From: Streptomyces sp. IMTB 2501
Lineage (GTDB): Bacteria > Actinomycetota > Actinomycetes > Streptomycetales > Streptomycetaceae
Reading direction: 5' to 3'
Assembly: GCF_001953885.1 (NCBI RefSeq)
Contig: NZ_MQUS01000001.1
Location: 434,001-498,000 of the forward strand
Length of the DNA: 64,000 bases
Shown in pieces: positions 42,916 to 52,260 of the stretch. The stretch's first letter is position 1; each line of letters starts with the position of its first letter. The notes beneath the pieces were generated by a model. It had not been told where the DNA came from, made no database searches, and saw only the letters and a list, made by a program, of their open reading frames with translations. The translations under genes and the position numbers were made by a program.

Positions 42916-44747
42916 CTCCCGCTCCCGGTCCGGTACATGTCTCCCCGTGGCTGTTCGTTCCGGTCGCCGTCCGGCGTTCGTCGTCGCCCGTCACATACGT
43001 CCGTCTGCTCCTGACCACCGCCGGCCTCGGCATCACGCGTGCCGTCGCCCCCGAACACCGCCCGGTACTCCGGCTCCCGCCACAGCTCCCGGTGTGTGCC
43101 GACGGCCCTGACCCGGCCGGCGTCCAGCCAGGCGACCCGGTCCGCGCGGGCCGCGGTCGTCGCGCGGTGGGCGATCAGCAGGCGGGTGCGGTCCGGGTCG
43201 GCGGCCAGCAGGGTCTCGGTGATCCGGTGTTCCGTGACCGTGTCGAGGCTGGACAGGGCGTCGTCGAGGATCAACAGCCTGCCGCCGTGGGCGAAGGCGC
43301 GGGCGAGGCCGAGGCGTTGGGCCTCGCCGCCGGAACGGGGCGCGTCGGCGGTTCGGGTGGCGTAGCCGGCGGGGAGGCGCCGTACGAAGTCGTCGGCGTG
43401 GGCTCGCCGGGCGGCGGCGCGGACGGCGGCCGGTGTGGTGCCCGGGCGCCCGAAGGCGATGGTGTCCTCGATGGTCGTGCCCGGCAGGACGGGCCGCTCG
43501 AAGGCGTAGGCGACGGTGCGGCGCAGTTCGGCGTGGGTGAGGTCGCGCAGCCGGACGCCGTCGAGGAGGACCTCGCCCGCGTCGGGGTCGGCGAGCCGGC
43601 CGGCGACCTGTGCGAGCAGTGACTTGCCGGCGCCGGAACGGCCGACGACCGCCAGGGTGGTGCCGCCCGGGACGGTCAGCTCGACCCCGTCCAGGACGGT
43701 TCGCCCGCCCCGGCAGGCGGTGACCGCCCGTAGCTCCAGCCGGCCGTTGCCGGGCGGGAGTTGGCCGGTGCCGTGTGCGGGCGCGGGCTCGGCCAGAACC
43801 TCGGCGAGCCGGCCGGTCGCCGCGCGGGCCCGGCCGAGCGCGGCGAGCTGTCCGACGAGCGCGCCGACACCCGTGGCGAGCACCGCATACCGCGAGGCGG
43901 CCAGCATCTCGCCCACCGACACGCGGTGCCGGGCCAGCAGCAGTCCGGCCACCGCGAGAACGCCCAGGTTCAGCAGCGGTGCCACGGTGACCGCCTGCGC
44001 GGCGGCCCGGCCCTGCACCCGCCACATGCGGTGTCCGGCGTGCGACAGTTCGGGCAGCGGCGCCAGGATCCGGGCGGTCTCGCGCTCCTCGGCGCCCGCG
44101 GCCCGGATCGTACGGAACCCGCCGACCGCCTCCGCCAGCGCGCCGGCGATCCGGCCCTGCACCCGCTGGTAGTCGGCCACGCATGCCGTGGTGTCCCGGG
44201 CGAAGGCACGCAGCAGCAGGGCCAGGACCGGCGCCCCGGCCAGGAACACGGCAGCCAGGCAGGGGTCGATGAGGGCGAGCGCGACCACGCCCCCGACGGG
44301 CCCGGCGAACGCGGCGAGCAGCGCGGCCAGCGCGCCCGGCGCCGTCCCGGCCTGCGCGGCGTTGCCGACCAGCCGCGCCACCAGGTCCCCGGCGCCGAAC
44401 CGGGCGGTGGCCCGCGGGCCCAGCGCCAGGACGTGCCCGGTGAGGCGCCGGCGCAGCCATGCGGTGGCCCGGGCGTCACAGGTGCCGGTGACCACGCTCG
44501 CGCAGCCGTCCAGCAGGGCCAGCAGCAGGACGAGGCCGGCACAGCCGCCGATCCAGCGGGCGGCCGGGGCGTGGGCCAGCAGCAGGTCCAGGGTGTGGCC
44601 GAGGAGGGCGGGCAGGAGGAGACCGGTCGCCGTGGCGGCCGTACTCACGGCGCACAGCGCGGCACAGCGGGCGCCGCCCTGGCGCAGCACCGCGCGCGAC
44701 AGGGCACGACCGGCCGCCGAAGTGGCGCTGTCGGGGCGGGAGTTCAT
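42912..44747 (-). CDS. ramA: SapB exporter ABC transporter, permease-ATPase (RamA-like)
   Basis: A 611-aa half-transporter; the ATG at 44747 starts MNSRPDSATSAAGRAL. The permease half (~20-320) has hydrophobic helices such as ALCAVSTAATATGLLLPALLGHTLDLLLA and GCAGLVLLLALLDG. The ATPase (~345-575) has Walker A GRSGAGKS, signature RSGGEAQRLGLA, Walker B LLILDDALSSLD and H-loop IAHRATTA. The C-terminal ~45 residues are polar and Gly/Arg-rich. It lies downstream of the precursor gene after a strong hairpin. Confidence 0.88.
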   Translation of the reverse strand: MNSRPDSATSAAGRALSRAVLRQGGARCAALCAVSTAATATGLLLPALLGHTLDLLLAHAPAARWIGGCAGLVLLLALLDGCASVVTGTCDARATAWLRRRLTGHVLALGPRATARFGAGDLVARLVGNAAQAGTAPGALAALLAAFAGPVGGVVALALIDPCLAAVFLAGAPVLALLLRAFARDTTACVADYQRVQGRIAGALAEAVGGFRTIRAAGAEERETARILAPLPELSHAGHRMWRVQGRAAAQAVTVAPLLNLGVLAVAGLLLARHRVSVGEMLAASRYAVLATGVGALVGQLAALGRARAATGRLAEVLAEPAPAHGTGQLPPGNGRLELRAVTACRGGRTVLDGVELTVPGGTTLAVVGRSGAGKSLLAQVAGRLADPDAGEVLLDGVRLRDLTHAELRRTVAYAFERPVLPGTTIEDTIAFGRPGTTPAAVRAAARRAHADDFVRRLPAGYATRTADAPRSGGEAQRLGLARAFAHGGRLLILDDALSSLDTVTEHRITETLLAADPDRTRLLIAHRATTAARADRVAWLDAGRVRAVGTHRELWREPEYRAVFGGDGTRDAEAGGGQEQTDVCDGRRRTPDGDRNEQPRGDMYRTGSGS

Positions 44748-44851
44748 CGACGGGGCCTCGCTGGGTCGGACGGCAACGGGAGGGCCAGGGAGGCGAGGGC
44801 CGGGAAGGCCGTCCCCTCGCGGACGCACTCTGGCGCCCCTTTCAGCCGGAG

Positions 44852-44896
44852 GGCTCCGGACGGCCACTCCCACGCGGGAGGGCGCCGTCCGGAGCC
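44852..44896. terminator. Nested hairpin between ramS and ramA
   Basis: GGCTCCGGACGGC at 44852-44864 pairs perfectly with GCCGTCCGGAGCC at 44884-44896. Inside, CTCCC (44867-44871) pairs with GGGAG (44876-44880). It lies 18 bp after the ramS stop. A partial terminator here would make precursor mRNA exceed exporter mRNA, as proposed for ram operons. Confidence 0.75.
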
Positions 44897-44914
44897 GTGG
44901 ACTCACCGGCTCGG

Positions 44915-45028
44915 TCAGAGGCAGAGCAGAACGCTCGCCGCGGAGACACAGGAGAGCAGGCTCACCGTGCTCGCGCCGTCGTGGGCGTCCGTCTCGGACT
45001 CGAGGGTCTGCAGGTCGAGAAGTGCCAT
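44915..45028 (-). CDS. ramS: SapB/AmfS family class III lanthipeptide precursor (RamS)
   Basis: A 37-aa precursor, too short for most gene finders. The leader (MALLDLQTLESETDAHDGA) has the LLDLQ motif that class III synthetases recognise. The core STVSLLSCVSAASVLLCL contains two perfect S-x2-S-x3-C units (S20-S23-C27 and S29-S32-C36), the pattern that RamC-type enzymes turn into lanthionine or labionin rings. The ATG has AAAGGAC about 9 nt upstream. The mature product is expected to be a surfactant-like peptide aiding aerial growth. It lies between ramC and ramA. Confidence 0.93.
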   Translation of the reverse strand: MALLDLQTLESETDAHDGASTVSLLSCVSAASVLLCL

Positions 45029-45078
45029 GGTCGTGGTCCTTTCCCTTGATTTGGGGACGGGGTTGTGTCACGACTCCG

Positions 45079-47754
45079 TCAGGTCGCGGAGCCGCGGGTG
45101 CGGGCCGCCGGTGGCGGCGGGAGGAAGGGCAGGTGCGCGGTGCGGGCGCCGTCGCGGGCCGCGGCGAGCGCGAGCAGGCAGCCTGCCGTGCCGGTGGCGA
45201 GGTCCATGGAGAGCCGCATCATCTGGTGCCCGGGGAAGGCCAGTTGGCCCTGGTAGTCCATCGCGAACCAGCCGAGCCCCGCGATCTGCTGCTCCAGCCG
45301 CTCGGGTGTGGCGCCCGGGGCGGAGCAGCGGGCGAGGTGCAGGATCAGTCCGGCGCGGCCCTGGAAAAGGCCGGGCTGGGCGTAGAAACGGGAGGTGGCG
45401 GCGGTCAGGATGCCGGCCCGGGCGCGCTCGAACGCCACGCTGTCCGCATGCGCCGGCGAGCCGCTGTCCCGGTGCGCAGGACAGCTGCTGTCCGGCCGCG
45501 CGGGAGAGTCGCTGTCCCGGTGCGCCAGGTAGTCGTCGAGGACGAGCCCGATCCCCGCGCTGCCGTCGCCGAGGTAGGGCAGCGTCCGCCAGCCCTCGTC
45601 CACCTCCAGACCGCCGCCCGCTTCCTGGACGACACAGCAGTCAAGGTCGCGGCGGAGCGCCTCGCCCGCCGCCGTCAGGCAGCGTCCGTCGCCGGTCTGC
45701 TCGTACCGGCGCAGGAGGAACAGCGCGGGCCCGGTCGCGCCGCGCAGCAGTCCGGCGCGCCGGCGCGGGGTGTCCGGAAGCGGTTCGGCGAGCCGTCGTA
45801 CGAGGATCTCGGCGGCCTCGGCGGCGTGTTGCCGCAGGGCCGCCTCGCCGGTCGTGTCCGCGAGCCGGTCGAGGACCAGGCCAAGCCCGGCGAGTCCGCC
45901 GTGCAGGTCGGAGGCGAGTGCGCGCCAGTTCTCCCGCAGGATGCCGTCGATCAGGTCCAACGCCCGCCGGCGATGGCCGAGTCGGTCGAGGACCAGGGCG
46001 ACGCCCGCCAGGCCGTCGTACAGGCCGAGCGGGGTGCCGGGCGGTGACGGGGCGGTGCGGTCGAGCAGCCAGCGCTCGCCCTCGTCGTAGCGGCCGGCCC
46101 CGGACGCCTGGAGCGCGTACAGCACGCCGGCCGCGCCGTGCGCGAGGCCGAGGCCGCCGCCGTCCGCGAACTGGGCGATGTCACCGGGAAAGAGCCGGTC
46201 GTCGCGTTCCGGGGTGGCGGAGGCGAGGATCGCCTTCACCATCGAGTCCCGGCTGTAGGGCCAGTCGCCGGGTACCACCGGCGGGGCCGGCCGGGCGCGT
46301 CTCCCACCCGAGGCGTCCCGGGTGATCTCCGCCACCGCCTCGTCCAGGAAGGCGCGCGGTACGTCAGGGAACTGCTCGGCGATCACCTCGGCGAGATGCG
46401 CCGCCTTGCCCCGGTCCACCACGAACAGCGTGGTCACCGGCAGGAACAGGGCGAGCCGCAGACAGGCCAGCGCATAGCGGTCGACATCCGCGCCGCGGCG
46501 GTCCGGCGGGGCGAAGAAACCGGGGTGGGCGACGGTCTGCCGGGCGTTCTCCGCGGCGGGCGCGGCGGCCTCGAAGTCGATGAGATACACCGACTGTTCG
46601 TCCTCCGCCACCATGATGTTGAAGACATGCAGGTCGTTGAAGACCAGCCCGCGCTCGTGCACCGCCGCCACCGCCCGCTCGACCGCCGCGTGGATCCGCA
46701 GCGCCCACGCCGTGTACGCGGCGATCCGGGCCGGGTCGGGGTCGGGCGTGAGCAGCGGATGCCGCTGGGCGAAGAAGGAGTTGAGCGGACGGCCCGCCAG
46801 CTGGTCCATGACCAGGAACCGGTGCTCGCCGAGCGTGAACCAGTCCCGTACCTCGGGCACCACACCCGTCCCGGCGACCCGTTCCAGCGCCGCCTTCTCC
46901 CGCTCCAGCCGGGCCACCGCGTCCGCGCCGTCGGCTGCAAGCCCCGCGTGCGGCCGTGCCTCCTTCAGCACCACCCGGCGTCCGTCCCGGGTGTCGGTGC
47001 CGGCATACACCCCGCCGCCGTTGGAGAAGTGCAGCGCCTTCTCGATGCGGTACGGCAGCTCGCCGACCGTCGTGGTGTTGCGGGCCTCCAGATGCGGCCG
47101 CAGGAACGCGGGCAGCGTCACCCAGCCGGGCACCTGGAAGGACGGGGTGCGCCGGTCCGGAACGAGCCTGCCCGCGCCGTCGGCGACCGCGAGGACCAGT
47201 GAGCCGCGCTCGTCGACGACGTACCGGCGGGCGAAGGCGCCGTAGCGGACATAGAGCGGGCCGTCGTGCCAGCGCAGGTCTGTGAGGATGTACGGACCCT
47301 CGAAACCCTCCAGCAGCGCGCCCAGTTCACGCAGCGTCCGCTGCAACTGCTCCTCGTCCGCCGGATACAGCGTGACGAACTTGCCGCTGGTGTCACGGCC
47401 CGCGTACTTGGCGTTGCGCAGGTGCAGCAGGTGCGGGCCCGGCACGAACTTGAAGGGGATGCGGCGCGGCACGCAGTAGTCCCACACGATGCCCGCGATC
47501 CGTTCCGCGTTCGCGGCGGTCGCCGAGGAGTGGATCTTCCAGCCCTGCGCCGGTGCGTCGAGCGGCGTGCCGGCGGCGTTCACCGGGGTCAGCGTCAGCC
47601 AGTCGCCGGAGCGCGCCGCCCGCCAGCCGTCCGGGACGGTGCGACGCGCCGTCGCGAACAGCGGTGCCGGCTCACCCCCCGCCCCCGCGAGCCGGTCGGG
47701 CGTGTCGTAGAAGTGCCCGTCGGCGAGCGCGTACACCTCGTACCGCTTGTCCAT
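45079..47754 (-). CDS. ramC: Class III lanthionine synthetase (RamC/AmfT)
   Basis: An 891-aa three-domain enzyme. The ATG at 47754 is chosen because the typical start MDKRYEVYALADGHFYDTP follows and GGGAGGGG lies upstream. The N-terminal lyase region (~1-230) contains GRDTSGKFVTLYP. The kinase domain (~240-480) has lysine K264 in VVLKEARP, the catalytic loop FNDLHVFN (372-379) and metal-binding D393 in LIDFE. The C-terminal cyclase-like domain (~515-891) has LAHGAAGVLYAL and DLHGGLAGLG. It lacks zinc ligands, as usual in class III. A 28-residue HRDS/PAHxDS-type repetitive insert sits at about 45440-45530. It phosphorylates, dehydrates and cyclises the RamS peptide. Confidence 0.93.
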   Translation of the reverse strand: MDKRYEVYALADGHFYDTPDRLAGAGGEPAPLFATARRTVPDGWRAARSGDWLTLTPVNAAGTPLDAPAQGWKIHSSATAANAERIAGIVWDYCVPRRIPFKFVPGPHLLHLRNAKYAGRDTSGKFVTLYPADEEQLQRTLRELGALLEGFEGPYILTDLRWHDGPLYVRYGAFARRYVVDERGSLVLAVADGAGRLVPDRRTPSFQVPGWVTLPAFLRPHLEARNTTTVGELPYRIEKALHFSNGGGVYAGTDTRDGRRVVLKEARPHAGLAADGADAVARLEREKAALERVAGTGVVPEVRDWFTLGEHRFLVMDQLAGRPLNSFFAQRHPLLTPDPDPARIAAYTAWALRIHAAVERAVAAVHERGLVFNDLHVFNIMVAEDEQSVYLIDFEAAAPAAENARQTVAHPGFFAPPDRRGADVDRYALACLRLALFLPVTTLFVVDRGKAAHLAEVIAEQFPDVPRAFLDEAVAEITRDASGGRRARPAPPVVPGDWPYSRDSMVKAILASATPERDDRLFPGDIAQFADGGGLGLAHGAAGVLYALQASGAGRYDEGERWLLDRTAPSPPGTPLGLYDGLAGVALVLDRLGHRRRALDLIDGILRENWRALASDLHGGLAGLGLVLDRLADTTGEAALRQHAAEAAEILVRRLAEPLPDTPRRRAGLLRGATGPALFLLRRYEQTGDGRCLTAAGEALRRDLDCCVVQEAGGGLEVDEGWRTLPYLGDGSAGIGLVLDDYLAHRDSDSPARPDSSCPAHRDSGSPAHADSVAFERARAGILTAATSRFYAQPGLFQGRAGLILHLARCSAPGATPERLEQQIAGLGWFAMDYQGQLAFPGHQMMRLSMDLATGTAGCLLALAAARDGARTAHLPFLPPPPAARTRGSAT

Positions 47755-47950
47755 GCGCCTTATGCCCCTCCCGGTGTGAACGCAGAAGACACTCCCAGGA
47801 GCCGGGTGGTCGCGGACAGTCACGTCTGTCACGAGGACACCATGCGGAACTCACGGGTCAAGATGCGTTCGGCGCCTTTCGAACGAAGCGGGCGCGCCGG
47901 AGCAGCCGGACCGCCCACAGGGGCTGCGCGGTGCGCCCGTACGCGCTGTA

Positions 47951-50413
47951 ATGGCGAACGTGGTCAGTGAGGGCGCTGCGATCAGCGGAACGCGAACGGC
48001 GCCGGAGCGTGCCGAAGCCGCCCTGGACACGCTCACCACGGCATCCGCCACCCCGGACCGGCTCCGCCGGGTCCTCGAACAGGCGCTGGTGTTCGCCGGG
48101 GCGGCCTTCGCAGGGGTGTACACGCCCGGCGACGACCCGTCCGAGCTGTGCCTCGCCGAGTCGGCGGGCCTGCCGCGCACCCTGTACGGGCTCCGCGACG
48201 GCTATCCGGCGGCCGGCGGGTCCCCGGTCGCCGAGGCGCACCGCACCGGACACCCGCGCTGGCTCGGCCCCGCGGAGCTGGCCGGCGGCCCCGAGGCACG
48301 CCGCACCCCGTCCGCGGACTTCTCCGTGGCCGTCCTGCCGCTCGGCGCAGCGGGCGGCGGCTGTCTGCTCGCCGTCACCGAGCACCCCGCAGGCTTCGGC
48401 ACCGACGACCGCGCCTGCCTGGAGCTGGTCGCCCGCGCGGTCGCCGTACCCGCACCGGCCGGCCCCGCCGGTGACGGCGGCGAGCTGGCGCCGGACGCCT
48501 TCAGCCTGGCCATGGACAGCGGCCGGATCGAGGTCGGGGACGACATCCTGCGGCTGTTCGGGCTCGGCCGGGACGGCTTCGACGGCCGGGTCGAGACCCT
48601 GCTCGGGCTGTGCGTGCCCGAGGACCTGCCCGCGCTGATGTCCGTCGTCGAGGCCGACCACATGTCCATCGGCGACCGCGAGCTGGAGTTCCGCATCCTG
48701 CAGCCCTCAGGACCGCCCAAGTGGCTGCGGCTGCGTGGCCGGCTGCTGCCCGGCGGCGAGGGCCACGCAGCCCGGCTCGTCGGCACCGTCGCCGACGCCT
48801 CCACCCTGCGCACCGGCGTCACCGACGTGGCCCGGGTGCAGCGCCTGGCCGCCGCCCTCGCCACCGCGGGCACCGTCAAGGACGTCGGCAAGGCCGTCGT
48901 GGCCGCGCTGCGCCGGCCCTTGCGCGCCGACCGGATCGCGCTCGCCGAACTGGAGAACGACCGTCTCGTCGTCACCGTCCTCGACCCGCCCGAACCCGAG
49001 GCCTGGCCCGACCTGTGGCGCAGCGAGTGGCGCACCGAATGGCCGGACGCGCCGGTGCGGGCCATGCCCACCCTGGCCGCCGCGCTGCGCGAGGGCCGCG
49101 CCCGGATCTGGCCGGCCGGCAGCGCGCTGGAACCCGCCCTCGCCGAGGTCGGCCCCGGCGGCCTCGCCGTGCTGCCGCTGCCCGCCGGCGGCCGGATGGC
49201 CGGCGCCTGTCTGATCGGCTGGGACCGCCCGCACGACTTCGGCCCCGACGAACGCGCCCTGCTCACCGCCTGCGCGGGCCTCGCAGGCCAGGCCCTGCTG
49301 CGCGCCCACGCCTTCGACGCCGAGCACGAACTCGTCGGCATGCTCCAGCGCACCCTGCTGCCGCGCCGTCTGCCCCGGCTGCCCGGCGCGGTCGCCGTCG
49401 CCCGGTACCTGCCGACCACGGCAGGCCTGGAGGTCGGCGGCGACTGGTACGACGTGATCCCGCTCGCCGACAATCACGTGGCCCTCGTCATCGGCGACGT
49501 CCAGGGGCACAACGCGGGCGCCGCCACCGTGATGGGCCAGATGCGCACCGCGCTGCGCGCCTACGCCGCCGAGGGCCACCCGCCGGACGTGGTGGTGGCG
49601 CACGCCAACCGGCTGCTGCTGGAGATGGAGACCGACCTGTTCGCGACCTGCGCCTACGTCGACGTCGACATGGAGCAGGGCACCGCCTGGTGCGTGCGCG
49701 CCGGGCATCTCCAGCCCGTGCTGCGCCACCCGGACGGCACCGCCGAGATCGTCCGCGCCGAGGGCGGACCGCCGCTCGGGGTGCTCGGCCAGACCGAGTT
49801 CCCGATGACCCCGCTGCGGCTGCTGCCCGGCACGGTGATCGCGCTGACCACCGACGGCCTGGTGGAGGCGCCGGACACCGACATCGACGCCGGCATGGAC
49901 CGGCTCGCCGCCCGGCTGGCCGCCGCCGACCCGGCGCACCTCGGGCTGGTCGCCGACGCGCTGCTCACCGGCGCCCACCGCCGCGACGACGTGGCTCTGC
50001 TGCTGATGCGCTACGACGGCCTGGCCGTACGCCCGCTGCGCGAGAGCTGGACGGTGTGGCGGGTACCGGAGGCGGTACGGCACGCCCGCCGCTTCACCCG
50101 GCGCACCCTGCGTGCCTGGGGCATCTCGCAGGACACCATGGACACGGCCCTGCTGGTGGTCTCCGAACTCGTCACCAACGCCCTCGTGCACACCGACGGC
50201 CAGGTCCGCCTCGACATGAGCCTGGTCAACCACCGCCTGCGACTCGCCGTCGCCGACTCCTCCCCGCGCAGCCCCGTCAAACCCACCAGCATCGGCTGGG
50301 AGGCCACCGGCGGCCGGGGCATCCTGCTGGTGGAGGCCGTGTCGGCGGCCTGGGGCACACTCCCGGTCAGCGGCGGCAAGCAGGTGTGGGCGGACCTCGT
50401 CCCCGACGGCTGA
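47951..50413 (+). CDS. GAF/PAS-PP2C (SpoIIE)-HATPase regulatory phosphatase
   Basis: An 820-aa regulator divergent from ramC. An N-terminal GAF-like part (~25-160; VFAGAAFAGVYTPGDDPSELCLAE) precedes a PAS-like part (~180-285; EVGDDILRLFGLGRDGFDG, LEFRILQPSGPPKWLRLRG) and a second GAF (~300-455). The SpoIIE phosphatase (~470-690) has LEVGGDWYDVIPLAD, VIGDVQGHNAGAATVMGQMRTALRAY and ALTTDGLVEAPDT. The C-terminal GHKL ATPase (~700-815) has SELVTNALVHTDG and GGRGILLVEAV. It is probably a switch for anti-sigma/anti-anti-sigma partners; its position beside the SapB cluster suggests a developmental link, which is only inference. Confidence 0.88.
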   Translation: MANVVSEGAAISGTRTAPERAEAALDTLTTASATPDRLRRVLEQALVFAGAAFAGVYTPGDDPSELCLAESAGLPRTLYGLRDGYPAAGGSPVAEAHRTGHPRWLGPAELAGGPEARRTPSADFSVAVLPLGAAGGGCLLAVTEHPAGFGTDDRACLELVARAVAVPAPAGPAGDGGELAPDAFSLAMDSGRIEVGDDILRLFGLGRDGFDGRVETLLGLCVPEDLPALMSVVEADHMSIGDRELEFRILQPSGPPKWLRLRGRLLPGGEGHAARLVGTVADASTLRTGVTDVARVQRLAAALATAGTVKDVGKAVVAALRRPLRADRIALAELENDRLVVTVLDPPEPEAWPDLWRSEWRTEWPDAPVRAMPTLAAALREGRARIWPAGSALEPALAEVGPGGLAVLPLPAGGRMAGACLIGWDRPHDFGPDERALLTACAGLAGQALLRAHAFDAEHELVGMLQRTLLPRRLPRLPGAVAVARYLPTTAGLEVGGDWYDVIPLADNHVALVIGDVQGHNAGAATVMGQMRTALRAYAAEGHPPDVVVAHANRLLLEMETDLFATCAYVDVDMEQGTAWCVRAGHLQPVLRHPDGTAEIVRAEGGPPLGVLGQTEFPMTPLRLLPGTVIALTTDGLVEAPDTDIDAGMDRLAARLAAADPAHLGLVADALLTGAHRRDDVALLLMRYDGLAVRPLRESWTVWRVPEAVRHARRFTRRTLRAWGISQDTMDTALLVVSELVTNALVHTDGQVRLDMSLVNHRLRLAVADSSPRSPVKPTSIGWEATGGRGILLVEAVSAAWGTLPVSGGKQVWADLVPDG

Positions 50414-50494
50414 CGGCCACACGGGTGCGTTCACGGGGGCGTTCCGGCAGGTTGGAGGGGCATCTGCGGAACGCGGTGCCTAGGGTCGATAGGC

Positions 50495-50770
50495 GTGGCA
50501 CACACCTTCCAAGAACTCGTCCAGAAGCAGCGCGCGGCCGACGCGGCCCACGCCACGGTCGAGGAGCTGCGGGACACGTACGGCCCGCCGGCCGAGCGGG
50601 GGATGACCGGCGCCCAGTCCGGCACCTACGAGACCGCGCTGCGCGCCTGGCGGGACCTGGCCCGGGACGTGCAGACCGCGGTGAGCGAGTACGCGAAGGA
50701 GAGCGGCCGGGCACGCCCCGAGGTCGAGGCCGAGGTGGCCCGGGCGGCGGCGGAGCCCGAGGACGCATGA
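50495..50770 (+). CDS. Small charged helical protein of unknown function
   Basis: A 91-aa protein starting at GTG. It is rich in Ala, Glu and Arg and predicted mostly helical: FQELVQKQRAADAAHATVEELRDTYG and ALRAWRDLARDVQTAVSEYAKES. No known family is recognised. Its stop overlaps the start of the cytochrome b gene by ATGA (50767-50770), so it is translated together with it and may assist in its assembly. Confidence 0.7.
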   Translation: MAHTFQELVQKQRAADAAHATVEELRDTYGPPAERGMTGAQSGTYETALRAWRDLARDVQTAVSEYAKESGRARPEVEAEVARAAAEPEDA

Positions 50771-52260
50771 ACCGGGCCGGCCGCCGCGGCGAGCGGCTGG
50801 TGGACGCCGTGGACGCCCGGCTGCCCGTACTGGACGGCGGCCCGCTGCTGCGCAAGGCCTTCCCCGACCACTGGTCCTTCCTGCTCGGTGAACTCGCCCT
50901 GTACAGCCTGCTGGTGCTGATCCTGACCGGGGTCTGGCTGACCCTGTTCTTCCAGCCGGAGATGCGCGAGGTGGTGTACGCGGGCCCCTACCAGCCGCTG
51001 CGTGGAGTGCGCATGTCGGCCGCCTTCGACTCCACCCTGCACATCAGCTTCGACGTGCGCGGCGGACTGCTGATGCGGCAGACCCACCACTGGGCCGCGC
51101 TGGTCTTCGTCGCCGCGATCGGCGTGCACATGCTGCGGATCTTCTTCACCGGCGCCTTCCGCCGGCCCCGCGAACTGAACTGGGCCATCGGGCTCACCCT
51201 GTTCGTGGTCTCGCTCGCCGAGGGCTTCGCCGGCTACTCCCTCCCCGACGACCTGCTCTCCGGGACCGGGTTGCGCATCGCGCAGGGCATCATGCTGTCG
51301 ATCCCGGTCGTCGGCACGTACGTGGCCTTCTTCGTGTTCGGCGGCCAGTACCCGGCCCACGACATCGTCACGCGCCTGTACCCGATGCACATCCTGCTGC
51401 TCCCCGGTGCCCTCATCGCCCTGGTCGCCGTACATCTGATCCTGGTGGTGCATCTCAAGCACACCCAGTGGCGCGGCCCGGGCCGCACCCAGGGCAACGC
51501 CGTCGGCAAGCCGTTCTTCGCGCAGTTCACCGCCTCCTCCGGCGGCCTGGCCGTAGCCGCCACCGGCCTGCTGGTGCTCCTCTCCGGCCTCGCCCAGGTC
51601 AACCCCGTCTGGAACTACGGCCCCTACCGCCCCGACCAGGCCTCCACCGGCTCCCAGCCCGACTGGTACGTCGGCTTCCTGGAGGGCGCGCTGCGGCTGG
51701 TCCCGCCGTGGGAGACGAACCTCGCGGGCCACACCCTCATGTGGAACGTCCTGCTCCCGGCGATCGTGCTGCCGGGTCTGCTGTTCGCCGTGCTGTACGC
51801 CTATCCGTTCGTGGAGCAGCGGCTGACCGGGGAATGGCGAACGGAGCGGCACCTGTGCGACCGTCCCCGCGAGCGGCCCGTACGCACCGGGCTCGGCGTG
51901 GCGGGCACCGTGTTCTACGGCGTGCTGCTGCTGGCCGGCGGCAACGACGTCATCGCCCAGACCTTCCGTATCTCCGTCAACGTCCTGACCTGGGTACTGC
52001 GCGTCGCCCTGATCGCGGCACCGGTCCTCGCCTTCCTGGTCACCCGCTGGCTGTGCCGGGCTCTCATGGCGGCCGAGACCGAGCGGCTCGCCGAGGGCGT
52101 GCCCACCGGCGAGATCCGCCAGAGCCTCACCGGCGGCTACGAGACCGACCACGTGCCCGTCGCGGCGTTCCGGCCCGGTGCCCCGCGCAGACCGCTCACC
52201 GGTACGCGTACTGGAACACCATCCCGTACACCCCGCGCACCAGAATCCCCAGACCGATGA
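50767..52260 (+). CDS. qcrB: Cytochrome b subunit of a bc complex, orphan paralogue
   Basis: A 497-aa haem-b membrane protein. The two haem ligand pairs are visible: QTHHWAALVFVAAIGVHMLR and PMHILLLPGALIALVAVHLILVVHLKH. The Qo region reads FAGYSLPDDLLSGTGLR, and a C-terminal half with three more helices includes NPVWNYGPYRP and SQPDWYVGFLEGALRLVPPWE. That is the standard actinobacterial QcrB plan. The usual neighbours qcrA (Rieske) and qcrC are missing. Its last 65 bp overlap the 3' end of ctaF on the other strand. It may be an alternative subunit for low-oxygen or developmental conditions. Confidence 0.88.
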   Translation: MNRAGRRGERLVDAVDARLPVLDGGPLLRKAFPDHWSFLLGELALYSLLVLILTGVWLTLFFQPEMREVVYAGPYQPLRGVRMSAAFDSTLHISFDVRGGLLMRQTHHWAALVFVAAIGVHMLRIFFTGAFRRPRELNWAIGLTLFVVSLAEGFAGYSLPDDLLSGTGLRIAQGIMLSIPVVGTYVAFFVFGGQYPAHDIVTRLYPMHILLLPGALIALVAVHLILVVHLKHTQWRGPGRTQGNAVGKPFFAQFTASSGGLAVAATGLLVLLSGLAQVNPVWNYGPYRPDQASTGSQPDWYVGFLEGALRLVPPWETNLAGHTLMWNVLLPAIVLPGLLFAVLYAYPFVEQRLTGEWRTERHLCDRPRERPVRTGLGVAGTVFYGVLLLAGGNDVIAQTFRISVNVLTWVLRVALIAAPVLAFLVTRWLCRALMAAETERLAEGVPTGEIRQSLTGGYETDHVPVAAFRPGAPRRPLTGTRTGTPSRTPRAPESPDR

